Assembly: GCF_014779765.1 (NCBI RefSeq)
Contig: NZ_JACXZA010000001.1
Span: 1,533,346 to 1,597,345 of the forward strand
Length of the DNA: 64,000 nucleotides
Origin: Paenibacillus terricola
Lineage (GTDB): Bacteria > Bacillota > Bacilli > Paenibacillales > Paenibacillaceae
Direction: 5' to 3'
Made by a program: the position numbers and the translations under genes. Shown one piece after another: positions 1 to 8,924 of the stretch. The notes beneath the pieces are model-generated. The model was not told the DNA's origin. It made no database searches and saw nothing but the letters and a program-made list of their open reading frames with translations. The first letter of the stretch is position 1. Every line of letters starts with the position of its first letter.

Positions 1-132
1 GAGTCTGGCTGGAGCTGTGTGTGGCTGAACAACCGCGGCCGTCAACCGGAATCGCATCACCGTCCTACGCATGAAGTAAGCACGATCGAGGATATGACGC
101 GCAAGCTGCTCGGTGTGGAAGTTACTATATAA
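1..132 (+). CDS. HAD-family hydrolase, C-terminal 43 residues (partial)
   Basis: The window opens inside a gene read in frame 1 that stops with TAA at 130-132. The visible end contains VWLNNRGR followed by PTHEVSTI. This resembles the C-terminal motif of YjjG/phosphoglycolate-phosphatase-like HAD hydrolases, where a G..SVWLNR.G segment precedes the final strand. The catalytic part lies outside the window, so substrate and full length cannot be judged. A terminator follows directly, so this gene ends its transcription unit. Confidence 0.7.
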   Translation, partial: ESGWSCVWLNNRGRQPESHHRPTHEVSTIEDMTRKLLGVEVTI

Positions 133-144
133 GAGTTGGATTGA

Positions 145-172
145 AAGCTCGTCCTAGGGACGGGCTTTTTCT
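145..172 (+). terminator. intrinsic terminator after the HAD gene
   Basis: An 11-bp stem (AAAGCTCGTCC against GGACGGGCTTT, one G-T pair, loop TAG) runs into a T-rich tail about 13 bases after the stop codon. Confidence 0.85.
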
Positions 173-321
173 GTTTGTGTGGACTGCATATCGCCTTAAT
201 AAGAGGAAGATCGCCGTAGAAAAGGAAGGAATAAATATTTTTAGATAAACTTAATCCATTATGCAAAAGTTGCTAGAATATAATGGTATATGAAACGTTT
301 ATATAGTTCGAGGTGATATTA

Positions 322-3300
322 ATGGAACACGCCGGCCACGCCAACAAAGAAACATCGAAGGGTGGACGTACCGAAGCATCGGATAAGACGAAACCAGTCT
401 CTGCTTATGCCGCCGATCCGATTCGGCAGCTTCAGCAGTCATTAGGAAACCGAGCGCTCGCTCGGATGATTCAAGCTAAGCTTACAATAGGACGGCCAGG
501 GGACGTATATGAACAAGAGGCGGACCGTGTAGCCGAGCAGGTCATGCGGATGCCAATTGCGGATGAGCATCTGCAATCCTGTTCGTGCAGCGAGAGCGCG
601 CAAACTGAAAAAATCTCGTTCATCCAGCGCGAAGCAGCCACGGCGGCAACGCCAGAAGTGACGCCACGCGTCGAATCCGACATCGGAGCGTTGAAGAACG
701 GAGGAACGCCTCTCTCCGAATCGGCGAGGGCTTTCTTCGAGCCCCGTTTCGGATATGATTTCTCCCATGTACGCATTCACGATGACACTCGAGCGGCTCA
801 AACCGCACAGGCGATCAACGCCCGGGCATTCACGACAGGACGGGATATCGTGTTCGGGACAGGCGAATATTCACCGGATACAGGAGAAGGCAAGCGGCTG
901 CTCGCGCACGAGCTTACGCATGTCGTGCAGCAGAGTCAGACCACGGGAGGATTAGGACGTTTCGATGTGCAGAGACTTGGCGTTCCCAGCATACAGCGCT
1001 TCGAAGCTGGCATCCATGAGGAAGCAGAACGAACAGGCTTAATGACCGACGGATCCGGCAACATCATCAACAGCGGACGCGGGTTCACGGTCGAGGAGAC
1101 CTCTGCCGTCTATTTCGGCAACTGGATGCGCGATATCAATCAGTTCTTTGTTCCTGCTGCCCAGGAATTTCTTAGCTCTAACGCGGTTTGGGCGATTGTT
1201 TCCTATCTCGCGGTGCACCATTTCGGGCGCGATATGACATCGGAGCAATTCGGCTACTATATTCCGGCCGAGCATATCGACAATCCGGGGGGATTGACGA
1301 ACCAGGACGATATCTTGCCTAAACCCCCTAACGTAACAGGAGCGCAGCCAACGACACGGCCGGCTGCCTTCGATACCCTTCAGGAGTCGGTAGAACCTAG
1401 CGGCAATGTTCTTGGAAAACCGTTGTTTTCAGCCGACCAGACGGGGGTCATGGCCCATATTCGGCGTACCAATTTGCACGTTGAGCGACGGTTGGAGCTC
1501 GCCGCTTTGACGGGCAGGAATCCGGAAGGGATGATGCACTTCGGCGCGGCGATGCATGCCATTCAGGACTTGTTTGCCCATTCCAATTGGGCGGAAATCG
1601 CGGTCGGTCACCTGCTTAGCACGCAGGCCAATCTGCTGCCGTCGCTGACAGGCGATGCGCGTAAGATCTTTAACTACTCAACAGAGGTCAATATATCAAA
1701 ACCAGGAGCCAAGCCGTCTATGCGCCCGGTGCTTACGACCGGCACTTTCACCGGCGAAGATACGAAAGTATCGATCGCCAGCGTGGTTGAGCATTTTCTT
1801 CGCGAGGGATGGGAAGAGGAGCCGGCCAACAATGCAGAGCGCGAAGCGCAGAAGAAGTTTACTTTGGCAATGATCAAGGATTCCGAAAGTCAGCTGAGAG
1901 GCAATACGGAATTGTCTGCGGGCATTCGTCACGATCTTAGCCAGAACCATGTTCCTAATTTGGTGATCGATGCCATATTGAATGCTCCATACGCAGGCAT
2001 ATACACGTTCACGCATCTTCCGTTCCATATCCCTGACAAAGTACGACTTCCGATTCAACGCAGAATCAGGCATGCCATCTCGCAGGTACTTAAACCTGTA
2101 GCAGCGCGTGTCCAGGCGCAGGGACTTGATGCGCGGGTCGCGGATACTTCTCTTATCCAGTATCTAGCGGACAATGAACGTACGGCTAAAGAGAAAACCG
2201 GCGAGAAGAAAGCCGCAGCGGAACGGCATGTTAAGGCAATGCTAGATACGCCGAACGCTGTAATTGCTGGGCCGAGTCACAGCCAGATCAGCAAGGATCA
2301 CTCGAACAGCCCGTTCTTCGGGGTGGCATTCGCGGTTGCCGTAGAAGCCGTCAGGCGTTTACGGGACAAAATGTTGGCCGCTTGGGAACAGCAATCGGGA
2401 GGCTCCACGCAGCCATTCAACTTCGAATGGAACGCATGGCCGAAGGAAGATGCCGCTAAAGGGCTTTATCACCAGACTCGCCACGCTACCGTGAAAGCGG
2501 CGAATGAGTCTCTCCAGCGCGGACGGCAGATCATCCAACAAGGCGGCGACAGCGACAAGCCTTATAACTTGCAGGCCATGCGTCACGAATCCGCCGAACA
2601 GTTCCGAGCCGCAGCCAAGGCGCTGCTAACAGTAGCGAATGCACCGAATCAGGCGGCATCAGGGTTGCTGAATTTGGTCGAGCTCGATCGCGAACAAACC
2701 CAGATCCTTACCGAACGTGTGCAGAATCAGATCAAGGCAGCCGCTGAAGTGATTAAACAAACCGGAAAGAAAATCGATGGTGTATTGGAACTTAGCATGA
2801 TCGCAACGGAGTTGAATACCTACGCGAACAAGGTGGAATCCGCAACAACTCATGCGCAGCGTGAACAGGCAGTTAACGATTTCCGCGCGATTCGCCAACG
2901 CATCATTGATGCGTTCGCTTCGCTTGATATCAAATCCGCCAACTCTAGGATGGGGGCCTTCCATGCAGCCGAAAGAGTCGTTCCTATTATTCTATTAGAT
3001 AATGCTTTCCAGAGTGTTGACGTCACGTATTCCTCCTTGCAGCACGAGGTGCTTCAAGGTAAGGCAAGCATACCGAATCACCCAGTTAAAGATTTGCAAG
3101 TAGAGGAAATTAACCTGCCCGATCCTTCCAAATCATTTAATGGTTCAATACGGTCCGTTCCCGTTCAGGAACTGATCAAGGAGTCTAGAACGCTGATGTC
3201 CCATCCGTATGAAGACGCATGGTGGAAAGCGACAGTGACCAATTATATTAATACTCATAAGGACCGAATCCTCACGGATATAGAAGCAAGAAATGAAGGA

Positions 3301-3327
3301 TATTCGTTCCTAAAGCATACGAAATAA
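322..3327 (+). CDS. eCIS-core (DUF4157) and Het-C-like domain protein, putative effector
   Basis: A 1001-residue protein without a signal peptide. Residues about 30-80 (LQQSLGNRALARM ... DVYEQEADRVAEQVM) and 130-205 (FFEPRFGYDFSHVRIH ... LLAHELTHVVQQ) match the DUF4157/eCIS-core region seen in proteins linked to extracellular contractile injection systems. It carries an HExxH-type HELTH at about residues 196-200. Residues about 225-440 (GNWMRDINQF, HHFGRDM, MHFGAAMHAIQDLFAHSNWAEI) resemble the Het-C heterokaryon-incompatibility family. The rest is helical and unrecognised. ATG 322 is chosen over in-frame GTG 313 because AGGTG at 311-315 spaces correctly to it. No sheath, tube or baseplate gene is in the window. 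Toxin or effector function is inference from family context. Confidence 0.8.
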   Translation: MEHAGHANKETSKGGRTEASDKTKPVSAYAADPIRQLQQSLGNRALARMIQAKLTIGRPGDVYEQEADRVAEQVMRMPIADEHLQSCSCSESAQTEKISFIQREAATAATPEVTPRVESDIGALKNGGTPLSESARAFFEPRFGYDFSHVRIHDDTRAAQTAQAINARAFTTGRDIVFGTGEYSPDTGEGKRLLAHELTHVVQQSQTTGGLGRFDVQRLGVPSIQRFEAGIHEEAERTGLMTDGSGNIINSGRGFTVEETSAVYFGNWMRDINQFFVPAAQEFLSSNAVWAIVSYLAVHHFGRDMTSEQFGYYIPAEHIDNPGGLTNQDDILPKPPNVTGAQPTTRPAAFDTLQESVEPSGNVLGKPLFSADQTGVMAHIRRTNLHVERRLELAALTGRNPEGMMHFGAAMHAIQDLFAHSNWAEIAVGHLLSTQANLLPSLTGDARKIFNYSTEVNISKPGAKPSMRPVLTTGTFTGEDTKVSIASVVEHFLREGWEEEPANNAEREAQKKFTLAMIKDSESQLRGNTELSAGIRHDLSQNHVPNLVIDAILNAPYAGIYTFTHLPFHIPDKVRLPIQRRIRHAISQVLKPVAARVQAQGLDARVADTSLIQYLADNERTAKEKTGEKKAAAERHVKAMLDTPNAVIAGPSHSQISKDHSNSPFFGVAFAVAVEAVRRLRDKMLAAWEQQSGGSTQPFNFEWNAWPKEDAAKGLYHQTRHATVKAANESLQRGRQIIQQGGDSDKPYNLQAMRHESAEQFRAAAKALLTVANAPNQAASGLLNLVELDREQTQILTERVQNQIKAAAEVIKQTGKKIDGVLELSMIATELNTYANKVESATTHAQREQAVNDFRAIRQRIIDAFASLDIKSANSRMGAFHAAERVVPIILLDNAFQSVDVTYSSLQHEVLQGKASIPNHPVKDLQVEEINLPDPSKSFNGSIRSVPVQELIKESRTLMSHPYEDAWWKATVTNYINTHKDRILTDIEARNEGYSFLKHTK

Positions 3328-3378
3328 TGTAGGTAGGACGAAGATGTACGAGAAGAGGGGACGAATGAAGTTTTCCTG

Positions 3379-3410
3379 AAGTCGCATCGCATGATGATGC
3401 GGCTTTTTGT
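3379..3410 (+). terminator. intrinsic terminator after the eCIS-core gene
   Basis: The stem AAGTCGCATC against GATGCGGCTT (one G-T pair) is followed by TTTTGTTTTT. Confidence 0.85.
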
Positions 3411-3453
3411 TTTTCCGCGTACAAGCCCCCAAGAAAAATCCGGCAAACACCTA

Positions 3454-3503
3454 TTGTCAAAACTAATGGTATTAGTTATAATAAAACTAATGGTATTAGT
3501 TTT
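3454..3503 (+). promoter_or_regulatory. sigma-A promoter with two TetR-type operators
   Basis: TTGTCA (3454-3459) and TATAAT (3477-3482) are separated by exactly 17 bases. The spacer is filled by a palindrome, AACTAAT-GGT-ATTAGTT (3461-3477). A second, longer copy, AAAACTAAT-GGT-ATTAGTTTT (3483-3503), covers the expected transcription start. The centres are 24 bp apart. The co-transcribed TetR regulator at 4270 is the obvious ligand-controlled repressor, giving negative autoregulation. The operator assignment is inference from position and symmetry. Confidence 0.88.
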
Positions 3504-3526
3504 CTGAATCGAGGGAGGATAACGAT

Positions 3527-4273
3527 ATGAAAACAACGACAACTGGCGCTCTGACGCAGCTGACTTTCTTGCCTTATCTCATGCCAATGAACTGCTATCT
3601 GTTGGAGGAAGAGGACGGACTTACACTAATCGATTGTGCGATGGGCTTCAGCGCGAAACATATTCAGCAGGCAGCAACAGAGATAGGCAAACCAATTACT
3701 CGCATTGTGTTAACGCATGCGCATGGCGACCATATTGGCGCTCTTGATTTACTCAAGCAGCAGCTTCCAGCTGCGAAAGTGTACATCTCTGCTCGTGACG
3801 CACGGCTCTTGCGCGGTGATCGCTCATTGGATTCGAATGAACCGCAGCAGCCGATCAAAGGCAGCGTGCCGAAACCTGGCACAATCCGCACGACTCCTGA
3901 CGTTGATCTCCAGCCAGGCGATAAAGTAGGCTCGTTAACGGTAATCCCTACACCGGGACATACACCTGGACATATCGCGTTGTGGCAGGAGAGCAGCCGC
4001 ATATTGATCGCTGGCGATGCAATGCAGACTAAAGGTGGTATAGCGGTAGCGGGTAAAATGCAGCTGCGATTCCCATTCCCAGCCATGGCGACATGGAGCA
4101 AAGAAGAAGCAGTAGCAAGCGCGAAGCGGCTGCTCGCGCTGCAGCCTGAGGTGCTGGCCGTTGGCCATGGCGCATTGATGCATCAGCCCGCACAAGCAAT
4201 GGCAGCTGCGATCCAAGCGGCTGAACAAGCGCTCCCAAGCGCAGCATCTGCACAAGGGAGAATCGGATCATGA
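3527..4273 (+). CDS. MBL-fold metallo-hydrolase
   Basis: A 248-residue metallo-beta-lactamase-fold enzyme. The metal-binding motif THAHGDHIG is at about residue 64, GHTPGHIAL supplies the second histidine cluster at about residue 145, GDAMQTK supplies the bridging aspartate, and VGHG lies near the C terminus. This pattern fits glyoxalase II-like and YflN-type hydrolases; the substrate cannot be read from sequence. Start ATG 3527 has GGGAGG seven bases upstream. The stop overlaps the start of the TetR gene (ATGA), so the two are translationally coupled. The TetR operators upstream suggest that the substrate or a related compound induces the operon. Confidence 0.88.
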   Translation: MKTTTTGALTQLTFLPYLMPMNCYLLEEEDGLTLIDCAMGFSAKHIQQAATEIGKPITRIVLTHAHGDHIGALDLLKQQLPAAKVYISARDARLLRGDRSLDSNEPQQPIKGSVPKPGTIRTTPDVDLQPGDKVGSLTVIPTPGHTPGHIALWQESSRILIAGDAMQTKGGIAVAGKMQLRFPFPAMATWSKEEAVASAKRLLALQPEVLAVGHGALMHQPAQAMAAAIQAAEQALPSAASAQGRIGS

Positions 4274-4857
4274 GCCCAAGGGTCGGATTAGATGATGCCA
4301 GGATTATGCAGGCTGCGGCATCGATTGCGAATGAGACGGGGCTCCAATCGGTTACACTTGCCACTCTGGCGAAGCAATTGAACGTTCGCCCGCCATCCTT
4401 GTACAATCATGTTAATGGATTGCCGGAGATTCGGAATAAGCTGACGCTGCTCGGCTTGCAAGGCTTGCAAGCGGTAATGCATGAAGCAGTCTCGAAACAA
4501 AAACAGCCGGAGTCCGGTGCTATCCCTGCATTGGCGATTGCCTATGCAAAGTATGCTATAGAGCATCCAGGTTTGTATGAAGCAACAATCAATATCAACG
4601 CGAGAGAGCATTCTGAAGAGATCCAGCAGAAGGCCGCTGAGCTGGTGGACCTTGTCTCGAACGGGCTTCGGCCTTTTCTTCCATCAGCAGATGAAGCTGA
4701 TCTTATCCATGCAGTAAGGGGATTTCGCAGCCTTCTGCACGGCTATACTTCGCTGATCTTGAGTGGAGGCTTCAATATGGCGGTCGACCGGGATGAAAGC
4801 TTCCTCTATATGATTCGTGCCTATATGGCCGGTATTCAGCGGCAATCGGTTTTATAG
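4270..4857 (+). CDS. TetR/AcrR-family transcriptional regulator (WHG-type C terminus)
   Basis: A 195-residue regulator. The N-terminal helix-turn-helix (ARIMQAAASIANETG ... LAKQLNVRPPSLYNHV) is typical of TetR. The C-terminal part, with HPGLYEATI and HAVRGFRSLLHGYTSL, resembles the WHG ligand-binding domain found on a subset of TetR proteins. It overlaps the hydrolase gene by four bases and very probably represses the operon through the two palindromes at 3461-3477 and 3483-3503. The ligand is unknown. Confidence 0.9.
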   Translation: MSPRVGLDDARIMQAAASIANETGLQSVTLATLAKQLNVRPPSLYNHVNGLPEIRNKLTLLGLQGLQAVMHEAVSKQKQPESGAIPALAIAYAKYAIEHPGLYEATININAREHSEEIQQKAAELVDLVSNGLRPFLPSADEADLIHAVRGFRSLLHGYTSLILSGGFNMAVDRDESFLYMIRAYMAGIQRQSVL

Positions 4858-4916
4858 TGGTAAGATAAGAAGAATAATTCAAGCATGAGAAAGCCGCGAG
4901 GAGGCAGACGGACACG

Positions 4917-5927
4917 ATGTTAGTAACTCGAACAGAATATACGGATGCAGACAGCACGATTCTGCCTATCGTGAGCGCGACAGAAGCCAATATAGATCAT
5001 GAACGTCTGCATCGGACTTCCCGATCATTCCGTTCACTCGGTATGAAGAGCATCGTTCTGGTGAAAGACGGCGCCCTTGCGTGGGAATGGCATGACCTTG
5101 GCGAAGATCGTGTTGAGCCGCTTTTTTCCTGTACGAAGAGCGTATTGTCGCTTTTGATCGGAATTGCTGCGGATGAAGGGCTGCTGCGTGGATGGGATGA
5201 ACCTGCTGTCCAATGGATCGAACCTTTGCAACGATCGGAAGACCCGCGAATTCATCAAATAACGGTTGGTCATCTGTTAACGATGACTGCTGGCTTAGAG
5301 TGGGCTGATTTCGATAAGCCATATCGCGAGATGCGTCAGAGCGAAGATTGGGTTGCCTATTCAGCTGGCGTTCCTATGCTTCATGATCCTGGCAAAGTGT
5401 TCTGTTACAACAGCGGGGGTTCGCATATGCTATCTGCGATTCTGACCCAAGCGACTGGGGAAAGTGCGATGCAGTACGCCTCAACTCGACTATTCGAGCC
5501 GCTTGCGATTCGTCATGCAGCTTGGAGCTCGAACAATGGCATTAATGAAGGCGGCACAGGCCTCCATCTTGGTTCGCGGGACCTTGCGAAGTTAGGCTTG
5601 CTCTGCTTGCAGAGGGGTCAGATGAATGGCACGTCGATTGTCTCAACAGGATGGGTAGAGCAGACGACAAGATCGCATCATAAGGCGCTTAAGCATTATG
5701 AGCCGCGAATATATGGCGAGTACGGCGGTCACTGGTGGGTGGATGAAGGAGATGAGGCAAGCGGTCCGTTTTATTTTGCCTATGGGCATGGCGGTCAATA
5801 TTTGATTGTTGCACCGAAGCTGGACGCTGTCGTTGTGATCCGCAAGAAGCCGTCGGGCAGAGGCAGCGGCATCCTCTCTCGCGACTTGTTCCACAACAGT
5901 ATCATTCCATCCATCACGCTTGTCTGA
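4917..5927 (+). CDS. serine hydrolase, class C beta-lactamase fold
   Basis: A 336-residue penicillin-binding-protein-like enzyme. The nucleophile motif SCTK is at residues 71-74, YNSGGS at about 164 provides the YxN motif, and YGHGGQY near residue 288 corresponds to the third (KTG-like) motif. No signal peptide or lipobox is seen, so it may be cytoplasmic, as are many esterase or D-amino-acid-peptidase members of this fold. AGGAGG lies 12 bases before the ATG. A related but longer serine hydrolase is encoded at 26394. Beta-lactam resistance is not implied. Confidence 0.85.
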   Translation: MLVTRTEYTDADSTILPIVSATEANIDHERLHRTSRSFRSLGMKSIVLVKDGALAWEWHDLGEDRVEPLFSCTKSVLSLLIGIAADEGLLRGWDEPAVQWIEPLQRSEDPRIHQITVGHLLTMTAGLEWADFDKPYREMRQSEDWVAYSAGVPMLHDPGKVFCYNSGGSHMLSAILTQATGESAMQYASTRLFEPLAIRHAAWSSNNGINEGGTGLHLGSRDLAKLGLLCLQRGQMNGTSIVSTGWVEQTTRSHHKALKHYEPRIYGEYGGHWWVDEGDEASGPFYFAYGHGGQYLIVAPKLDAVVVIRKKPSGRGSGILSRDLFHNSIIPSITLV

Positions 5928-6019
5928 AATTTTACAGTCGGTGCACCAATTCGTAGTTCCGAATACGCTCTTGCATACATATTCTAGCAATATAGTATAG
6001 TTGCAAGAGGTGATGACGG

Positions 6020-7375
6020 ATGCCGACAGGTGTTGATTCGACAGCTAGAAATTCAATATTAGGGACAAGTGTGCGAACGAAGGAAGAGCTCGTTCAGTTC
6101 GTGAAGAAAGTGAATCCCGCGTTTAAAGAAGAGATTGCTGCCGTTTTCCTTAGCGTTGGGGCGAAGTATGGGGTGCGGGGCGACGTAGCGTTCGCGCAGG
6201 CGATTCATGAGACGAACTGGTTCCGATTCGGCGGCGATGTGAAGCCGGAACAGAACAATTACGCAGGAATTGGTGCGACAGGCGGCGTGGCAGGCAATTC
6301 TTTTCCGACGGTAACGGCAGGGGTAACGGCACAAATTCAACATTTGTACGCGTATGCCTCCAACAATCCTGTTCCGACCGGCGAGACGGTAATCGATACG
6401 CGATTCGGGCTCGTGAAGCGTGGCTCCGCGAAGAACTGGGAGGACCTGGCTGGCGTGTGGGCAGTTCCGGGCTTTGATAAGACGAAGTACGGATCGCTGG
6501 CAGTGGCGATGCAGGCAGGGGATAGCTATGGGCAAAATATTATGAAGCTGTACGCTTCCATTCCATCCATAACCACTCCCGTTGCAGCGGGGCCAATCGT
6601 TGTGCTTGATGCCGGGCATGGCGGAACCGATCCAGGCGCCCAAGGCTTCGGCATCGTAGAGAAGGACAAAGCGCTCGCTATCGCACTCAAGGTACGTGAC
6701 CGTCTCGTCAAGAAGTATGTCGTGGACGTCAAGATGACTCGTGATACGGACATCTTCATTCCGCTTCAGGAGCGGGCCGATATGGCGAACAATTGGAAAG
6801 CGGATTATTTTGTCGCGCTTCACCACAATGCTGCAGGCGGTCGAGGTTTTGAATCCTATGTGTATACGGGCACAAGGTTGAAGGAATCGGGTAAGAAGCA
6901 AGTTGTTGTGCATGCTGCAATTATGGACTATCTGAGCACCGTTGGCGTGAACGATAGGGGCAAGAAGGAAGCGAACTTTGCAGTCATTCGCGAGACGAAG
7001 ATGCCGGCTATTCTCATTGAGAATCTGTTCGTTGACAATGCCATTGATGCTGCGCTTCTCAATAACCCAACCGTCATTGATAAGCTGTGCGACGCTATTG
7101 CATTAGGCATTGGTCAAGCGATGCAGCTCGCTGAGGTACCGGAAACGCCTGTTCCAGTAGAGCCTGAGGTGCCAACGCCAACAACGCCTGTGCCAGACGT
7201 AACCGCCGATTACCCGGCTGGAACGCCGCAATGGCGGATCGATGCGGTGGAGTGGCTGTATACGCAAGGATTGTTAACGGATAAGTCGTGGAAAATGAAA
7301 CTGAACGATCCGCTTCCACTCTGGGCGGAGGCGACGATGCTTAAGCGGTTGTTCGAGAAACTGTCAGATAAGTAA
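6020..7375 (+). CDS. bifunctional cell-wall hydrolase: glucosaminidase-like plus N-acetylmuramoyl-L-alanine amidase
   Basis: A 451-residue protein. Residues about 10-170 (YGVRGDVAFAQAIHETNWF, NNYAGIGATGG, VTAGVTAQIQHLYAYA) look like a GH73-type glucosaminidase or lysozyme-like domain. Residues about 192-365 form an Amidase_3 domain: DAGHGG (His ligand), EKDKAL (Glu ligand), ALHHNA (His ligand) and the catalytic Glu in LIENLF. A Pro/Thr-rich linker (about 375-400) leads to a short C-terminal segment, QWRIDAVEWLYTQGLL, as found in other Paenibacillus amidases. No signal peptide is evident, which is unusual for an autolysin and suggests release on lysis or a non-classical route. AGAGGTG precedes ATG 6020. 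Confidence 0.9.
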   Translation: MPTGVDSTARNSILGTSVRTKEELVQFVKKVNPAFKEEIAAVFLSVGAKYGVRGDVAFAQAIHETNWFRFGGDVKPEQNNYAGIGATGGVAGNSFPTVTAGVTAQIQHLYAYASNNPVPTGETVIDTRFGLVKRGSAKNWEDLAGVWAVPGFDKTKYGSLAVAMQAGDSYGQNIMKLYASIPSITTPVAAGPIVVLDAGHGGTDPGAQGFGIVEKDKALAIALKVRDRLVKKYVVDVKMTRDTDIFIPLQERADMANNWKADYFVALHHNAAGGRGFESYVYTGTRLKESGKKQVVVHAAIMDYLSTVGVNDRGKKEANFAVIRETKMPAILIENLFVDNAIDAALLNNPTVIDKLCDAIALGIGQAMQLAEVPETPVPVEPEVPTPTTPVPDVTADYPAGTPQWRIDAVEWLYTQGLLTDKSWKMKLNDPLPLWAEATMLKRLFEKLSDK

Positions 7376-7377
7376 AC

Positions 7378-7418
7378 AAAGCCGAAGCGGCACATGAGAT
7401 GTGCTGCTTCGGCTTTGT
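7378..7418. terminator. bidirectional terminator between the amidase and permease genes
   Basis: The 18-bp stem AAAGCCGAAGCGGCACAT / ATGTGCTGCTTCGGCTTT (one mismatch, loop GAG) has A and T tracts on both sides and separates two convergent genes. Confidence 0.9.
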
Positions 7419-7426
7419 TGTGTTGA

Positions 7427-8731
7427 TTAATGACTCGAGCTTTTCTCGTCATTCTTCTCGTCACTTGGAATCAGCTTGATCTGTTCGAAAATCGCGAAAA
7501 GCAGGCTGAGTATAATGGCAGCGACGGTTGCAAGAACCATGCCTTTCAACTCGAAGTCGCCGAACTTCAGCGTCGTGCCGCTAATGCCGAGTACAAGAAC
7601 GATCGTTGTCAACGCGATGTTGCGTGGATTACCGTAATCGACTTTCGTATCAACCAACATACGAATGCCAGCTGCGGCGATTACACCGAACAACATCAGT
7701 GAGACGCCACCTAGAACGGCATTCGGAACAGCCGCGATTATAGCGGATAGCTTGCCGAGGAACGAGAGCAGAATCGCGAACACGGCTGCTCCGCCGATGA
7801 CGAATACCGAGAAGACGCGCGTGAGCGTCATGACGCCGATGTTCTCGCCATAGGTCGTGTTCGGAGTCGAGCCGACGAAGCCGGACAGGATCGTCGAGAT
7901 GCCGTTGCCAAGCAGCGAACGATGCAAGCCAGGGTCGCGCGTCAGGTCACGGTCAACGATCTTCTCCGTCACGATCAAGTGGCCGATATGCTCAGCGATA
8001 ACAACGAATGCTGCCGGCATAATAGTGATGATCGCGGCCCAATCAAATTCAGGCCATGTGAATGTCGGTGAAGCAATGACGCTTGCAGTGGAGACGTTCG
8101 AGAAATCGGGAATGCCCATGATCCATGCTAACAAATAACCGATTACGAAACCGGTCAGGATCGGAATTATTTTCATAAACCCGCGGAAAGCAACGGAACC
8201 GATCATAATGATGAGCAACGTGACCACGGATACTGTTATGGATTTGGCGTCAGGCGTCCAATCGGGTGTGTTGCTTGGCGCGATCCAGCCAGCCATCGAC
8301 GCTGCGGTAGGAATGAGCTCGAGACCGATAACGGCGACGATTGCGCCCATTGCTGCAGGCGGGAAGACGATGTCCAGCCAGCGGGTTCCGGTGAACTTGA
8401 TCAATATGCCGAACAAGGTAAATATAATCCCGACTACGATGAATGCGCCAAGCGCTTTTGGATAGTTGGCAGCTGTATCATCGTTTAATACGGCAAGCAC
8501 AGGTGAAATAAAGGCGAAGCTTGAACCGAGATAGGCAGGTATTTTACCTTTACAGATAAGCAAGTAAAGTAGGGTGCCGATGCCGTTCATGAGCAGAATT
8601 GTGGAAGCATCGACATGGAATAAAGCTGGCACGAGAACGGTTGAACCGAACATCGCGAACAGATGCTGTAGACTGAGCGGGATGCTAGTCATCAGCGGTG
8701 GACGTTCTTCCACTTGAATAATGCGTTGCAA
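7427..8731 (-). CDS. uracil/xanthine-type NCS2 permease
   Basis: A 434-residue polytopic membrane protein of the nucleobase:cation symporter-2 family. It has LQHLFAMFGSTVLVP near the N terminus, AYLGSSFAFI, GLELIPTAASMAGW, the substrate-site region VVIAEHIGHL with GNGISTILSGFVGSTPNTTYGENIG, and about 12-14 hydrophobic segments. The SxFAFI and NTTYGENIG motifs favour uracil permease over xanthine permease. The start is TTG 8731, backed by AGGGGGAGAT on the minus strand; the first ATG is 13 codons later. No PyrR site or purine riboswitch was recognised upstream. It stands alone, away from any pyr operon. Confidence 0.9.
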   Translation of the reverse strand: MQRIIQVEERPPLMTSIPLSLQHLFAMFGSTVLVPALFHVDASTILLMNGIGTLLYLLICKGKIPAYLGSSFAFISPVLAVLNDDTAANYPKALGAFIVVGIIFTLFGILIKFTGTRWLDIVFPPAAMGAIVAVIGLELIPTAASMAGWIAPSNTPDWTPDAKSITVSVVTLLIIMIGSVAFRGFMKIIPILTGFVIGYLLAWIMGIPDFSNVSTASVIASPTFTWPEFDWAAIITIMPAAFVVIAEHIGHLIVTEKIVDRDLTRDPGLHRSLLGNGISTILSGFVGSTPNTTYGENIGVMTLTRVFSVFVIGGAAVFAILLSFLGKLSAIIAAVPNAVLGGVSLMLFGVIAAAGIRMLVDTKVDYGNPRNIALTTIVLVLGISGTTLKFGDFELKGMVLATVAAIILSLLFAIFEQIKLIPSDEKNDEKSSSH

Positions 8732-8924
8732 GAATATCTCCCCCTATAAGGTATGTATAGAATTAGCTTGCCTGAACGTACGTTTTTTCATCCAGCAGAC
8801 GAGAATAACGAACATAAGATCAGAATCGTTCTATAGCTAATCCAATTTATGATAGTTTATTTTCCTTTACATTACTATAATAAAATTAACGTAGGAAATA
8901 GTTTACAGGCGGAGGGGGAGTCTT

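Noticed and set aside
322..3327. Prophage or complete contractile injection locus
   Set aside because: Only the single eCIS-core gene is present. No sheath, tube, baseplate, portal, terminase or integrase gene was found.
4917..5927. Antibiotic-resistance beta-lactamase
   Set aside because: The fold is shared by many esterases and peptidases, there is no signal peptide, and nothing in the context indicates beta-lactam resistance.
6059..6913. A 284-codon minus-strand frame
   Set aside because: It is a shadow of the amidase gene with no domain or start signal of its own.
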